Notes under the pieces: generated by a model | Seen by the model: the letters and a program-made list of their open reading frames with translations, nothing else | Told to the model about the DNA's origin: nothing | Database searches by the model: none | Position numbers and translations under genes: made by a program | Part shown: piece after piece, positions 11,340 through 23,789 of the stretch | Layout of the letters: every line of letters starts with the position of its first letter | Position numbering within the stretch: position 1 is the stretch's first letter | Assembly: GCA_015680905.1 (NCBI GenBank) | Contig: CM027384.1 | Span: 73,875,501 to 73,939,500 of the forward strand | Reading direction: 5' to 3' | DNA from: Coptis chinensis | Lineage: Eukaryota; Streptophyta; Magnoliopsida; Ranunculales; Ranunculaceae | Length of the DNA: 64,000 bases

Positions 11340-11575
11340 TAATGCTTCTGATTTCCTAGCCCTTAGTCTAGTAACATATGGTGTTGAGATGTCTGATAGC
11401 TCTTATCTAAATTATCATCGGATTAATACACTTTGCTTGAAAATGGTCCAATTACTGGAATGATATGATTATTTTGTGACACATTTTGTTTCCTGTTGAT
11501 AATTTCTGTGACGTATGAATGGGTTCCCTCATGCTGAAACGAATTGTATTCTGTGTATGAAACTAAGAGACCTCA
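11340..11575. repeat. Segmental duplication, left copy (3' flank part)
   Basis: This matches about 29262-29550: gcttctgatttcctagc...cttagtctagtaaca, tatcatcggattaata, gaaaatggtccaattactggaatgata and gtattctgtgtatgaaa(c/t)taagagacctcaa. It ends just before the large Mutator-like element begins. Confidence 0.8.
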
Positions 11576-12089
11576 ACTGGGCCAGGTTAACTTGAGAATA
11601 TCAACTATCGAGGGATCTAAATCTCTAAATCTGTCAAAGGTTACCAAGACAACTTATGCTAGGTTTTTTTAAAAGTATTGGTTGCTTTGTGGCAGAACGC
11701 ATGTCTTATATATTATCAAGTTCACTGCCACACAACATAATAGATGATGCAAAATTCTAGCAAAACCCGGCCTATAACACTAACATAGTTCATATAACTT
11801 CCTCTTCTAAATTCCACGATTGTTGTGAGAAATTTCTACTAGTACTTCACCTGTGCCCCTTTAAGGCTCAGTTTTTGTTTTTTTGTGGCCGAAGTGGGGC
11901 ATGCGGAGTGTATGAACATTCATGTAGTATAGCATGATATTAAGTATGTATGAATACTGATTTTTCATAACTTTGTTTTGCATGTTAGGATTTGAATGCT
12001 GGAAATCAAGAAGCACATCAACAACAAGATGGAGGAGAAGATGATTTGGAGGTTCCAATAAAAGTACATTTACATTAGTGATTACTCAT

Positions 12090-12295
12090 AACTTTGTATG
12101 AACATTAATTGTTCAATTCATAGTCCACTGGGTATGAACATTAATTGTTCATAGTCCCTGGGTATGAACATCGATTTCATGCCTTCACAATAACAAAACT
12201 ATGTAATTGTTCATAGTCCACTGGGTATGAACATTAATTGTTCATAGTCCCTAGGTATGAACATCGATTTCATACCTTTACAATAACAAAACTAT
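12090..12295. repeat. Palindromic TATGAACA/TGTTCATA repeats, intron 1 of ULP1 gene 1
   Basis: Several copies of tatgaacattaattgttcata separated by gtcc(c/a)ctgggt spacers. A 75-bp block (tatgaacatcgatttcat...aacaaaactatg) occurs twice. Confidence 0.85.
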
Positions 12296-13414
12296 GTTTA
12301 TAATTTGCATGTCTGACCTTCAATTATTTGCAGTCCTTAATCCGAGGAAGGACGAAAAGAAATATGGAGAAGAAGAAGAAAGTCGATAAGTCCCCTGTGA
12401 GTAGATTTGTGAGTAGAAAGTTATCTTTGAGATCTGACACACCAAACAAAAAATTATGTTTGAGGTCTGCATAAAAAAAAAAAGGAAACCGGAGTTGAGC
12501 AGCGCTGCCATCCAATCTAAAAAACTTAAGACAAAGAATACTAGTAAAGGGAAGGTTGTGGTCAAGAAAACTAATAAAAGGAAGGTTGTGGTCAAGAAAA
12601 CTAGGAAAGAGAAGGTGGTGGAAGAGAAGGAAGATCAGGAAGATGAGAAGAAAAATGTTAAAGGTAGCACAGTAGAACCTGCATGTGCAGTTGCAAAGTA
12701 CCTTCTCACACATGATAAGTTTGTTACAAAAAATCAAAGAAGTGGGGATTCCAAAAGAACATGTCGATGAAATGAAGAAAACACCGTTCTGGTTTATGTT
12801 TGATGCATTATACAACTGTGGGATTGTTGAAGGAAACAAATTCAAGCCAAGCAAAGAAATATTCTATCTCTTGGACAATTTCAAATCAGAACCTGAGGAG
12901 GCATTTGAGATTGGTAAGAGAATGGTAAAGCTAACTGTAGAGGAGGTTAGTTTCATGTTTGGGCTACCTATCACAGAGACTTTGGTGTAGTTAAATAGGA
13001 CTGTCGGAGATGATGAAAAGAAAACCAACTTCATTAAAGACTACTTTGGTGATGCAAACACCAGGTATTCCAAGTCTCATGTTGAAGATGGCATAATGAG
13101 GATTTTGGCAACCACTAATGAGCAATCAGCTGAAGATTTTGCAAAGCTGATGTCGCTTTTCATGTTGGTTACATGTTTCTTCACCAATGCCAATTACAGA
13201 GCATCATGGCCATTGATCAAGGCTGTTGACAGCTTGGATAAACTTAGAAGTCTGTCTTGGCCAACTGCCATACACAAAGAGTTAATTGATGCTGCCATTG
13301 AATACAAAGAAGCAAAAAAACACACAATCAATGGATGCACTATAATGTTTTTGGTATATTTCTTTAACTCAATATCCTTAATTTATGGTTGCTTGTCTGT
13401 TTTTATAACAATTT

Positions 13415-14165
13415 GTGGGTATGAAAATTTGTAATGTTCATAACTATTGGTGGGTATGAACACTCAATGTTCATATCTATTGATGAATATGAACACTCAA
13501 TGTTCATAGCTATTGGTGGATATGAACAATGAATGTTCATACATGGATACCTATTGGTGGGTATGAACAACCAATGTTCATAGCTATTGGTGGGTATGAA
13601 CACTCAATGTTCATAGCTATTGGTGGATATGAACAACCAATGTTCATACATGGATACCTATTGGTGATAGCTAATGCAGGGTATGAATAATCCATGTTCA
13701 TAGCTATTTGGTGGGTATGAACAATGAATGTTCATACATAAATACCTATTGGTGGCTATGAACAACCAATGTTCATAGCTATTGGTGGGTATGAACACTC
13801 AATGTTCATAGCTATTGGTGGATATGAACAATGAATGTTCATACATGGATACCTATTGGTGGGTATGAACAACCAATGCTCATAGCTATTGGTGGGTATG
13901 AACACTCAATGTTCATAGTTATTGGTGGATGTGAACAACTAATGTTCATACATGGATACCTATTGGTGGATAGCTAATGCTGGGTATGAACAATCCATGT
14001 TCATAGCTATTTGGTGGGTTCATACATAAATACCTATTGGTGGCTATGAACAACCAATATTCATAGCTATTGGTGGGTATGAACATTCAATGTTCATAGC
14101 TATTGGTGGATATGAACAACCAATATTCATATCTATTATTAGGTTATGAACATTTATTGGTTTAA
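13415..14165. repeat. Dense palindrome array with higher-order repeat, intron of ULP1 gene 1
   Basis: This 750-bp intron is almost wholly made of palindromes of the form (g/t)atgaaca..tgttcata linked by ctattggtgg spacers. A higher-order unit of about 300 bp is visible: gctaatgc(a/t)gggtatgaa starts at about 13671 and 13973 with the same following order of variants. The equivalent intron of gene 2 (20430-20655) has a much shorter array. Confidence 0.9.
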
Positions 14166-15394
14166 TGTTTTGGTTTATTGGTGTGTGAAATAATATGGCT
14201 TTCGTCATGTGCATTGCAGTTTTGATTTTGTGAGCACTCTGTAGTCATCAAGAAGGTAGAGAACTATGAAACCAAATTCCCGAGGTGTGCAAGGTAGAAT
14301 TTGAAGACCTTACTTGATGCGTTTCGAAAGACACCAATAACAGAAATAGCTGCAAGTCAGATTGTTGTTGATGCTGAAGTAGCAATGGAGGATGAAAAGA
14401 CTTTACTTCATGACATGTATAGTGATTTAGTCACAAACCATGAAGTAACAGTCCAGTCTACTGTAGAAAACATTGATGCATTGAAAATGGAGAACAAAGA
14501 ACTGAAGGAGAGGGTCATCGAGCTTGAAAAGCAAATTATGTCTTCCAGAGATGAAATTGAAAAGTTAAAGGCAAAGTTAAAGGAGCAGCAAGAGAGGGAT
14601 ATGTATGATGAGGTTGAATTGCAACCTAATGAAGTAATGGATGAAGTCCACCTACCGAAAGAAGTGTTGCAGGGGCATCCTGATGAAGTCACGGATGCAG
14701 TCCACCCGGCTGAAGTGCAGCAGGGGCATCTAACGAAGTGGCAACTGAAGTAACGAATGAAGTCCACCCACTTAAAGAAGTGCAGCAGGGGCATCCTGAT
14801 GAAGTCACAGATGCAGTCCACTCAGCTGAAGTGCATCAGGGGCCTTCTAACGAAGTCACAACTGATAAAGTTCAGCAGAGTAAGTATGTCGGAGAAGCCT
14901 TTGATGGTCGATCATTTGATCTTCGTGTAACCTTGTCACCTCCAAATAAAGATGAGGATAAGGATGTCGAGGGAGCCAAAAAACATTGCTCACTTGTAAA
15001 TCGAGTTAAGGAAAATAAAGAGAAGAGAAGTAAAGTGCTTGGTGAGGATTTCACTGGTGATGGGCTGAAAAAAAAGAAGAAAGGTGACACTGGCAAGGGG
15101 ACTCTTGTTGATGATAGTACCGTTCGCCCTATGCTTGACCTGAAGACATGTCGATACTATATGGGTTTGGAAGAAACCCATCGAGAAGTCATTGACACCT
15201 TCTTTAAAATTGCGGACAGTGGGTAAGTTTAAAATACCAAAAAATAATATTTTGAGTAAATATCTTGTTTGACTAATGGTTATTTTCTTATGGTTTTTGA
15301 AGAACTATTGCTTGGTCAAATGGAACATTACAAATTCAAGGTGTTCTAGTTGAAGATATTCTCTTTGATAGAGAAATTGATCACCAGGTATTTT

Positions 15395-15610
15395 TTATTC
15401 ATACCACAATTGGACTATGAACAATTATTGTTCATAGTCTTTAGCTATGAACACTCATTGTTCATACCCACAATTCGACTATGAACAATGATTGTTCATA
15501 GTCTTTAGCTATAAACACTCATTGTTCATACTCCAGCAACTTGCCAAGAATCTTGTAGATATAATTAACCTTAGACAATTGGACTATAAACATTCTTTGT
15601 TCATAGTCAT
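15395..15610. repeat. Palindrome array, intron after the DREIDHQ exon of ULP1 gene 1
   Basis: Copies of ctatgaacaatgattgttcata alternate with ctatgaacactcattgttcata. The homologous intron of gene 2 (21790-22065) has the same kind of array. Confidence 0.9.
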
Positions 15611-16249
15611 AAACTATTTATGTGATGCCAATTTAAAATAAACTTATCCATTCAATAGGTCATCATCGACTGGTGGGCGATAGAACTTCAACAGAGGAAG
15701 ACTGGAAAAACAGAGACTTGTCTAGTATCTGCAAACTCTAAGGTGAATTTTTTATTACAAAAAAATATTGTTTCATTTATTATTATTGTCACATTCTTAT
15801 TATTTCACACAATTGTTGACACAGAGATTGTTGGAAGAAGTAGGATTGGAATCCATATTGAAGAGCATCAACTTCTCTTTGAAATTCATTGCCATTCCAA
15901 TTCATTCGGACAATCATTGGACTCTTCTTGTTTTGGAGTTGGTGGAGGGACAACAAGCAAGATGGTATTACTTCAATTCCCTATGCCACACAAAAAAAGG
16001 GTTGGAAGTTGCAAAAGAATTGGTGAGTTCGACAATAAACACTTAAATTACATAAAAATTTTTATGTTGAAATATAAAGAAATAACTTATTGTAATTTTG
16101 CAGAAGAAGGTACTAGTTCAGTTAATAAACAATCTTATCACAAAGGGGGATTTGAAAATCCAGCTTGTTAATAATAAAGGAAGAATTCTTTCACCAAAAT
16201 GTCCTTAGCAAAACAATAGGTAATTATTTATTTACAACTTGTGCTACAT

Positions 16250-16450
16250 GTGTGAACTTTGATTGTTCATACCCATTGGGTATGAACAATGAGTGTTCAT
16301 ACCTCATATAGCTATGAACATTGGTTGTTCATGCCTCAGATAGGTATGAAAAATTATGAATAGAATGACTTTTCATGCATCAGATAGCTATGAACAATCA
16401 TAGTTCATACCCATAGGAACTATGAACAATATTTGTTTATACACCAATAC
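16250..16450. repeat. Palindrome array, last intron of ULP1 gene 1
   Basis: Copies of tatgaacaatgagtgttcata and variants. The matching short intron of gene 2 (about 22670-22755) lacks them. Confidence 0.85.
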
Positions 16451-16899
16451 ATATGAATACAATGATTCCTCATATTTTAGCATTGATTGTGTATTCTCTA
16501 AATTGTAGTGTTGATTGTGGCATTCATGTGTGCAAAATGATGGAAATTTTGTATGAACAAGGTCATATGGATTTCTCTCAATTGATAAATGAAGAGGAAA
16601 TACAAAACTTGCGCCCTCACATTGCATGCAGAATGCTTTTAGACTTGCCAAGAAGCTGGAGTTAAGATGATCATGATTTTCAGGAAAATTTTAGAAAGGG
16701 AATGTTTGTTGAATGAATGTGAGATTTTAAAAAGGGAATGTTTACTGAATGAATGTGACGAAGGCAAAAAACAATCTATTTTGTGGTGTGTTTTGTGCAC
16801 AATGATATTTTGTTTATGAAAGTTAAATATTGGTGTTATTAATGTGTTATCTTATTATTATTTATAACTAATTTTCATATTATTTATATCCTTGTTCAT

Positions 16900-17340
16900 A
16901 ACTGATGTTCATATTTGTGGATATGAACAATTATTGTTCATACCTGGTTAAAGGTATGAACAATGAGTGTTCATATCTCCAATAGGTATGAACAATCAAT
17001 GTTCATATTATTTTCTTTAAGCAGGTATGAACACTCATTGTTTATACCCTCAATTACGAACATTAGCTATGAACAATGAGTGTTCATACCTATTGGAGCT
17101 ATGAACAATGATCCAATAGGTATGAACATTGATCCAGTTATGAACATGGATTGTTCATACCTATTTGGGAGTATGAAAAATCACTGTTCATACATCAACA
17201 GTGTTCATACATCAAACATGAACAATCATTGCTCATGACTACTTTGATTTCAAATATAGTATGAACAATCATTGTTCATACCTCAACATGTGAAAATACA
17301 TTGAGCTATGAACATTGATTGTTCATACTTACGCATACAT
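16900..17340. repeat. Palindrome array between the two ULP1-like genes
   Basis: Many copies in the spacer between the end of gene 1 and the likely start of gene 2, including perfect forms with arms TATGAACAAT/ATTGTTCATA around a central G. Confidence 0.9.
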
Positions 17341-17985
17341 GTGAAAAGACATAATTACCCTCAAAAGCGGTTTCACTTTTGAGTGTTATGTGTCCATCAT
17401 TTCTTGTTTTTATGATTTCAGTTACACACATTTCGAAAAAAAGAGCACAAAGAAACCAAAACCGCAAACCAAACCCTATATCTTTTCTTACTTAACTCAA
17501 ACAATACAACAAAATCAAAATCAAACCCAGTAAAAATGTCAAACTCACTATTGGAAACCGACTAGAACTTGTGCGCAACGGAAAATTGCACGAATACTAG
17601 ATTTGAAACCCAAATTTATTGTCAAGAGCACATCCAACAAATATCATCTGTTATTGACAATATTATGCTGGATGATTTGATGGAGGAACAAGGAGGAATT
17701 GCAACTACTGAGGATGACGATGAGAAAGCAAATAATTTTGTCCTTAAGAGCATAAAAGAAGTTGATGAGAAATCAGATGATGTTGGAGAAAATAAAGATG
17801 AAGAAGAACAACTACAATAAGAACCGGGAGAAGAACAAGAAGAGGATGTACTAATAAAGGTACATTTTTTAGTATGAACAATGATTTTTTTTTTCAATGA
17901 TAGTTCATAACTCTGTTCCCTATGTTAGTGAATGTTAGTTTCTGCATGGTAGGAAATATTAGTGTATGAACATTGAATGTTCATA

Positions 17986-17990
17986 GTACA
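17986..17990. repeat. Target-site duplication of solo LTR, left
   Basis: gtaca, repeated at 19479-19483. Confidence 0.8.
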
Positions 17991-19478
17991 TGATAAAACA
18001 TAAAATGATAGTTTTACCTACGAAATAAAGCGATTAAACTTACAAACGCAAGTAAAACTAAAACTATTTACGTGTCTATGTTTATCAAAGTTTCTACTCT
18101 CAATTCTATCGAAATAGAGTGGAGTAACAAATTCGTTCCACTCCTAGTTCTCTAGCATGGAATGTTTCCTAGTCTAATTAATCGGTCTTAAGTCTAATAA
18201 GAGTTTTACGAGGGGGAATTATACTACGATGCAACTACCCACAGGATACAAACTATAATTGATTCAACTACGGAAATACTACGTTGATTCTATAATAAGG
18301 AATTAGGGGGGATTGATTCCACCTTAACTCAACTTAAGTCACTAACGACGAATCGTCGTAATCCGAATTGAACTGCTACGCAGAACAATTGGTTTTTCCT
18401 AATCCCTAATTACACATGACATTTCTACCAATTCATAACTAGCATGTGAACGATTAAACCCATTCTCATGGCGAATTAATCGTTTCTAGAGTGGAATAGA
18501 AATTACGACGACTCTACGATAATAATCGAATCAAGCTTTCATCAAGGCTTCTCAACCCCCTAAATGGAGGTTTAGCCGAGAATCATTCCGCAATCATTTC
18601 CATATGAATCTAAACTAAACATAATATCAAGATTTGAAATTTACTAATCTAAATTAAACAATAATTAAAATCTAATTAACAACTAAGAAATGATAATCAA
18701 CAAGAATTAAAACTAGATCTAATAGATTGAAATAACAAAAACCGAAATGACAAGAATAATCACTATTTTATTTATCTAATGAATGATATTCAATGATTCA
18801 AGAAATTAATCTAAAACAAGAAAATGAAATTCTAAAACTAAGTTCTAAAACTCATTAATGGAGGCTAACTAATCTAATTCTAATCTAGGTCTAACTATCT
18901 ACCATTAACAAAGAGCTAAGCTTTGGTTTTTATATGTTCAGATCCAAAAATCGTGCATGGGCTTGGATCCATGTTTCGGGCCAGAGAATCAGGCCCAAAA
19001 CCCAATACTTTCAGTCCAAAAAGGCCTCTTCAGCTGCTGTTGACTTCGACAGACTTTTCGTCCACTTCTGCTCCTCTGATTGGGCCAAGGCTTGGACCAT
19101 TGGAAAGCTCTTTCCGAGCCGGTCGTTTTGATGTAAGGTAGGCCCAATTCCAAGGTCTGAGTCCAAAGATATGGTCTTCGGAAGTTCTGTTGACTTTGTG
19201 CACTATTTCTGCCCACGTGGACTTTGACTTTTCATCTTTTGACCGGGCTTTACAGAGGCTTTGTCTTTTTGAAAATTGGCCTTTAATCACAGAACTCCTT
19301 AGCAACCGACCTTTGCTCCTTTATCTCGCTAAAGTGGCATATTTCTGCGCATAATGGACTTTGAAGCCTGAAATGCATAAAAATACGTAATCAGTATTAA
19401 CTTTTACTTATTATTCACATAATTGGTCTAAAAGTACGATTGTTAAGGGGTTAAAACTACAGTTTTGGGCTCTTATCA
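17991..19478. mobile_element. Solo LTR, 1488 bp
   Basis: It begins TGATAA and ends TTATCA (TG...CA with a short inverted repeat) and is bracketed by gtaca on both sides; the interrupted host sequence, catagtaca then ctagatgtgaacat, matches other palindrome-array copies such as those near 20530. No gag-pol lies inside and the ORFs present are short and unrelated to known domains. It inserted into intron 1 of ULP1-like gene 2 and then lost its internal part by LTR-LTR recombination. The superfamily is not determined. Confidence 0.85.
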
Positions 19479-19483
19479 GTACA
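19479..19483. repeat. Target-site duplication of solo LTR, right
   Basis: gtaca, identical to 17986-17990. Confidence 0.8.
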
Positions 19484-20429
19484 CTAGATGTGAACATTCA
19501 ATGTTCATACCCTAATAATCGGTAGGAACATTGAATGTTCATACCTGTTTATTAATTTTATGTATCATATCAACAAAAATTATATTTATACTTTCCTAAT
19601 TTTTTAATCTTGATATATGACTTTTATTCATTTGCAGAACTTAGCCCGTAGACAGAAGAAAAGGAAGGCAGTGCCAACCACTGATGCCGGTCAATCTGTT
19701 GCTAACAAAGGAAAGGGAAATAAGGCAGTGGAAGTGAAAAAGAAGAAAGAGGAGGAAAAGAAGGTAACTCAGCTGCGAAGTACCTTGTCTTTTATGATAA
19801 GTCTTGTAAGAAAACTCAAGTAGAGAGGCATTCTAGAAAAAACATCTCCATGAAATGAAACAAACCCAACAAAGAAATATTTTATATTATGGAAACAAAC
19901 CCAACAAAGAAATATTTTATATTAGGACAATTTCAGAGGCATTTCAAAAAAAAGCTTGTCAAGTTCATCGTAGAAGAGGTCACCTAATGTTTGGAATTCC
20001 TGTGACCGAGACAATGGTGCAGCTAAACCGGATTGTCGGAGCTGATGAACAAAAAACAAGGTTCATTTTGAAGTATTTCGGTGATGAGACCATCTGATAT
20101 ACCAATGCTCAAGTAGAAGATGGCATACAGAGGACCTTGGATGACCCAGAAGAGCAACACGCAGCTGAAGATTTTGCAAGGCTGGTGTCTCTCTTCATGC
20201 TGACAACTTGCTTCTTCACAAATGCTAACTACAGAATCTTGTGGCCATTGGTAATTGTTGTTGACAACTTGGATACATTGAGAAAGTTGTCTTAGCCAAC
20301 ATCTATCCACAATGACCTAATTGATGCAGCTAGAGAGCACAAAGTCAAGAAGGAAAAGAAGAAACTCACAATCAATGGTTGCACGATAATGTTTATGGTA
20401 TTGTTTCTCCTTAATTTTTTTTTTTCAAT

Positions 20430-20655
20430 TGGTAGGTATGAACATTGGATGTTCATAGTCCTTGGGTATGAACATTCGATGTTCATAGTCCTTTAGGTAT
20501 GAACATTGATTGGGTATGAACATTGAATGTTCAATAGTACATTAGATATGAACATTCAATGTTCATATCCTAATGAACAATGAATATAATGTTAATACAT
20601 GGATAGGTATGAACACTAATTGTTCATATCTATTATTAGGTATGAACATTGACTG
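20430..20655. repeat. Palindrome array, intron of ULP1 gene 2
   Basis: Copies of tatgaacattgaatgttcata-type palindromes with gtccttgggt and gtac(a)ttaga spacers. This is the positional homologue of the 13415-14165 array. Confidence 0.85.
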
Positions 20656-21784
20656 CTTTAATGTTTTGGTTTATTGGTGTGTGAACTAATATGGCTTTCA
20701 TCACGCGCGTTGCAGTTTTGGTTTTGTGAACACTCTCTAGTAATCAACAAGGTACATAACCATGAAAGTAAATTCCCCAGGTGTGCGAGGTGGAATTTAA
20801 AGACCTTGTTTGATCGCTTACTCGAAGACTCGATTACTCTGATGGTTGCATCTCGGATCGTTGTCAATCTTTGAAATAACGAGATCGAAAGGGAGTTACT
20901 TCGTGACATGTACATTGATTTAGTCAAAAGTACAGATCATGAAGTCCAACCTACTCCAGGAATGGATGAAACACTTAGAGTGGAGAACAAAAAACTGTTG
21001 GCCAAAATTGCCACACTTGAGAAACAACTTCTTGATCGCGAAGAAGAAATAAAAAAATTAAAAGAGATGTTAAAGGAAAGGCAAGAGGGGGATACAACTG
21101 AACCTCAACCTCAACCTCAACCTCAACCTGATCAAGTCCCCCTTACTGAATTGCAACCTCAACCTGACCAAGTCCCCCTGGCTGAAGTGCAACCTCAACC
21201 TGATCAAGTCCCCCCGGCTGAATTGCAACCTCAACCTGATCAAGTCCCCCTCGCTGAAGTGCAACAAGTGAAGCTCCATCATTTGACTTACGTCTTACAT
21301 TGTCTCCTCTAGACAAGGAGGGAGATACAAATAAAGGTGAAGAGAAGGATGTTGAGGCGGGTAAGGGAGCAGAGAAACCTTGTTCCTTAGTAAAGCAAGT
21401 CAAGGAAAAGAAAGGAAGGAAAACTAAGCCTATTGGCAAGAAAGTTGATACTGACAAGCAAATTCTTGGCAATGATATTGAGAGTGGACCACTCGAAGAC
21501 CCCAAGACGAGTCCCTACTATGAGGGATTAGAAGAAAGCCACAGACAAGTTGTCGACACTTTCTTCACGATAGCAGACAAAGGGTAAGTCTAACAAGACT
21601 GTAAGTTTTACAAGTTTACTATAACATTTTTTACTAATGGTAATTTCTTATGGTAATTCCTTATGGTTTTTGAAGCACAATTGCATGGTCAGATGGAAAT
21701 TTACAAGTATAGGGTGTTCTAGTTGAAGACCTTCTGTTTGATAGAGAAATTGATTTTCAGGTAAAATTTGTTTATACTAAAATT

Positions 21785-22065
21785 GTACTATGAATGATTG
21801 TTTATAATCATGAGCTATGAACAATCATTGTTCATTGTCATGAGCTATGAACATTCTTTGTTCATACTAAAATTGGACTATGAACACTCATTGTTCATAG
21901 TTCATATTGTACTATGAATAATAATTGTTCATAGTCATGAGCTATGAACATTCTTTGTTCATACTAAAATTGGACTATGAACAATCATTGTTCATAGTCA
22001 TGAGCTATGAACACTCATTGTTCATAGTCCATACTGTACTATGAACAATCATTGTTCATGAAATA
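21785..22065. repeat. Palindrome array, intron after the EIDFQ exon of ULP1 gene 2
   Basis: Alternating ctatgaacaatcattgttcatagtcatgag and ctatgaacattctttgttcata units, in a position homologous to 15395-15610. Confidence 0.9.
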
Positions 22066-23189
22066 TGTAATGCCAATTTAAAAATTCTAAATTCAACAGG
22101 TTATCGACTGGTGGTCTAAACACCTTTAAGAAAAGAACCATGGAAAAAACGAAACTTGTCTAATCACTTCAAACATAAAGGTAAAATATTTATTACAAAA
22201 TTCTATTTCATTTCTATATTGTAGATGTTGTCACATTCTTACTATTTCACGCAATCATTGACACAGAAAATGTTAGATGAAGAAAGAGGCTTGGAAAAAA
22301 TAGTGCAGAGCATCAACGTTTCTACAAAATTCATAGCTATTCCTGTTCATTCAGATACACATTGGACACTTCTTGTAATAGAGTTGATAGAGGGACAACA
22401 AAAGCAATGGTTTCATTTCAACTCTCTAATCACCGAAAAAAAATCGCTCCAAGTTGCGAAAGATCTGGTGAGTTCAACATAAAACACTTAACTGACATGA
22501 ATTTTTTTTTCTTAAAACATAATGAAATAAATTCTTTTTATTTTGTAGAGGAAAAGACTGGTTGATCCCATCAACAGTCGTATCAAAATGGAGAAGAAGA
22601 AAATCCACAACCTCAGTAATAAAGGAAGAATAATGCCTAAAAAATGTCCACAACAACAAAATAGGTAAGCACGTAATTATTCATTGACATTCTTGGAGAC
22701 TTCTAGACATACAGAAAACAATAATTGACCTGAGATCTGTATTCTCTAAATTGCAGCATTGATTGCGGCGTTCATGTTTGTAAAATGATGCAAATTCTTT
22801 ATGAACAAGGTCGTTGGGATTTTTGTGATGTAACTACTGAAACCGGCACACAATATGCTTTAACTTGCATGTGGATTGCTTTCTGATAAACCAAGAAGCT
22901 GGACAAAGGAAGATCAAGAGTTCCAGGAGGCGTTAAAAAAAGGAGAGTTTACTCTATGAACAATATATTTTTGACGTGGTGATTCAAAGTGAAATGTGTT
23001 CTTTTTGAGTTGTCTTTTTGGTACACAAGGACAAAACAATATTTTTTCTCGTGTATGAATGTGCATCAGTGGTGATTCATAGTCAAATGTGTTCTCTGAG
23101 TGGTCATGATTTTGGTACACAATGACAAAATGTATAAACTATTATTAATGTTTATCATGTGTTCTTTTATTGTTATTCTTTTTTATTAA

Positions 23190-23560
23190 TTATCATGTAT
23201 GAACAATATTTGTTCATACTCTAGTAAGTATGAACAATGATTGTTCATACCTCAATGTATGAACATTCATTGTTCAAACCTGTTAGTGTATGAACATTCA
23301 ATGCTCATACCTGTTAGTGTATGAACATTGAATGTTAGTGTATGAACAGTGATTGTTAAGTATGAACAGTGATTGTTCATAGTACATCATATATGAACAT
23401 TGATTGTTCACCATGAACATTGAATGTTCATAGTACACATACTAGGTATGAACATTGATTGTTCACCATGAACATTGAACGTTCTTAGTACACTAGATAT
23501 GAACAATATTTGTTCATACTCCAGTAGGTATGAACAAATATAAAAATCATACCTCAATAA
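23190..23560. repeat. Palindrome array between ULP1 gene 2 and the transposase
   Basis: Many copies in the convergent spacer, including arms TATGAACATT/AATGTTCATA. Downstream, a 55-bp block (catatgaaaactgtattaatatcaatcagtcaatcaatata) is present twice, near 23586 and 23657. Confidence 0.85.
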
Positions 23561-23789
23561 CATTAATGAAATGAATAATATAAATCATATGAAAACTGTA
23601 TTAATATCAATCAGTCAATCAATATATTCCACCTAGAACATTAAACATCCTAATATAAAAATCATATGAAAACTGTATTAATATCAATCAGTCAATCAAT
23701 ATATTGTTCATACAAAACATTACCACAGCCTGATTAATTCTTCCCACCTAGAATAATTGGCAAGACCTTGATACCATATCGCCACTAGG

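Larger units (their letters stand above)
11989..16665 (+). pseudogene. ULP1-like (C48 peptidase) gene 1 of the Mutator-like element
   Basis: Exons inferred from splice sites and from gene 2 at 17536: 11989-12063; about 12334-13350 (basic Lys-rich stretch, then MVKLTVEEVSFMFGLPIT, MSLFMLVTCFFTNANYR, HTINGCTIMF); about 14220-15222 (coiled coil MENKELKERVIELEKQI, then a PDEVTDAVHPAEVQQ-type repeat); 15303-15388; about 15659-15740; about 15825-16022 (C48 His motif IPIHSDNHWTLLV, then YYFNSL); a Lys-rich exon; and 16507-16665 (C48 Cys motif VDCGIHVCKMM). Asn stands where yeast Ulp1 has its triad Asp. Breaks: poly(A) frameshift near 12475, frameshift near 12725, TAG at 12988-12990 where gene 2 has CAG, TGA/TAG in the FWFCEHS region where gene 2 has TGG, frameshift near 14745. 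The first exon of gene 2 has no counterpart, so it is 5'-truncated. Confidence 0.75.
17536..22959 (+). pseudogene. ULP1-like (C48 peptidase) gene 2 of the Mutator-like element
   Basis: A tandem homologue of gene 1. The first exon (ATG at 17536, TAG nine codons on) has a short Cys/His-type start (CATENCTNTRFETQIYCQEH) and an acidic stretch, ending near 17858 at ATAAAG-gtacat. Intron 1 holds a solo LTR. Then: a Lys-rich exon from about 19639 running to 20397 (FGIPVTETMVQLNR, MLTTCFFTNANYR), 20716-21583 (FWFCEHSLVI, coiled coil, QPQPDQVPLAE repeats), 21676-21760, about 22100-22181, 22267-22467 (C48 His motif IPVHSDTHWTLLV, FHFNSL), and 22757-22959 (C48 Cys motif IDCGVHVCKMM, ending KKGEFTL). Breaks include TAG at the ninth codon, TGA near 20096, TAG in place of TGG near 20294, a shift near 21280 and TAG in the 21676 exon. 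The intact protease was presumably a SUMO/ubiquitin-like-protein peptidase relative. Confidence 0.75.
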
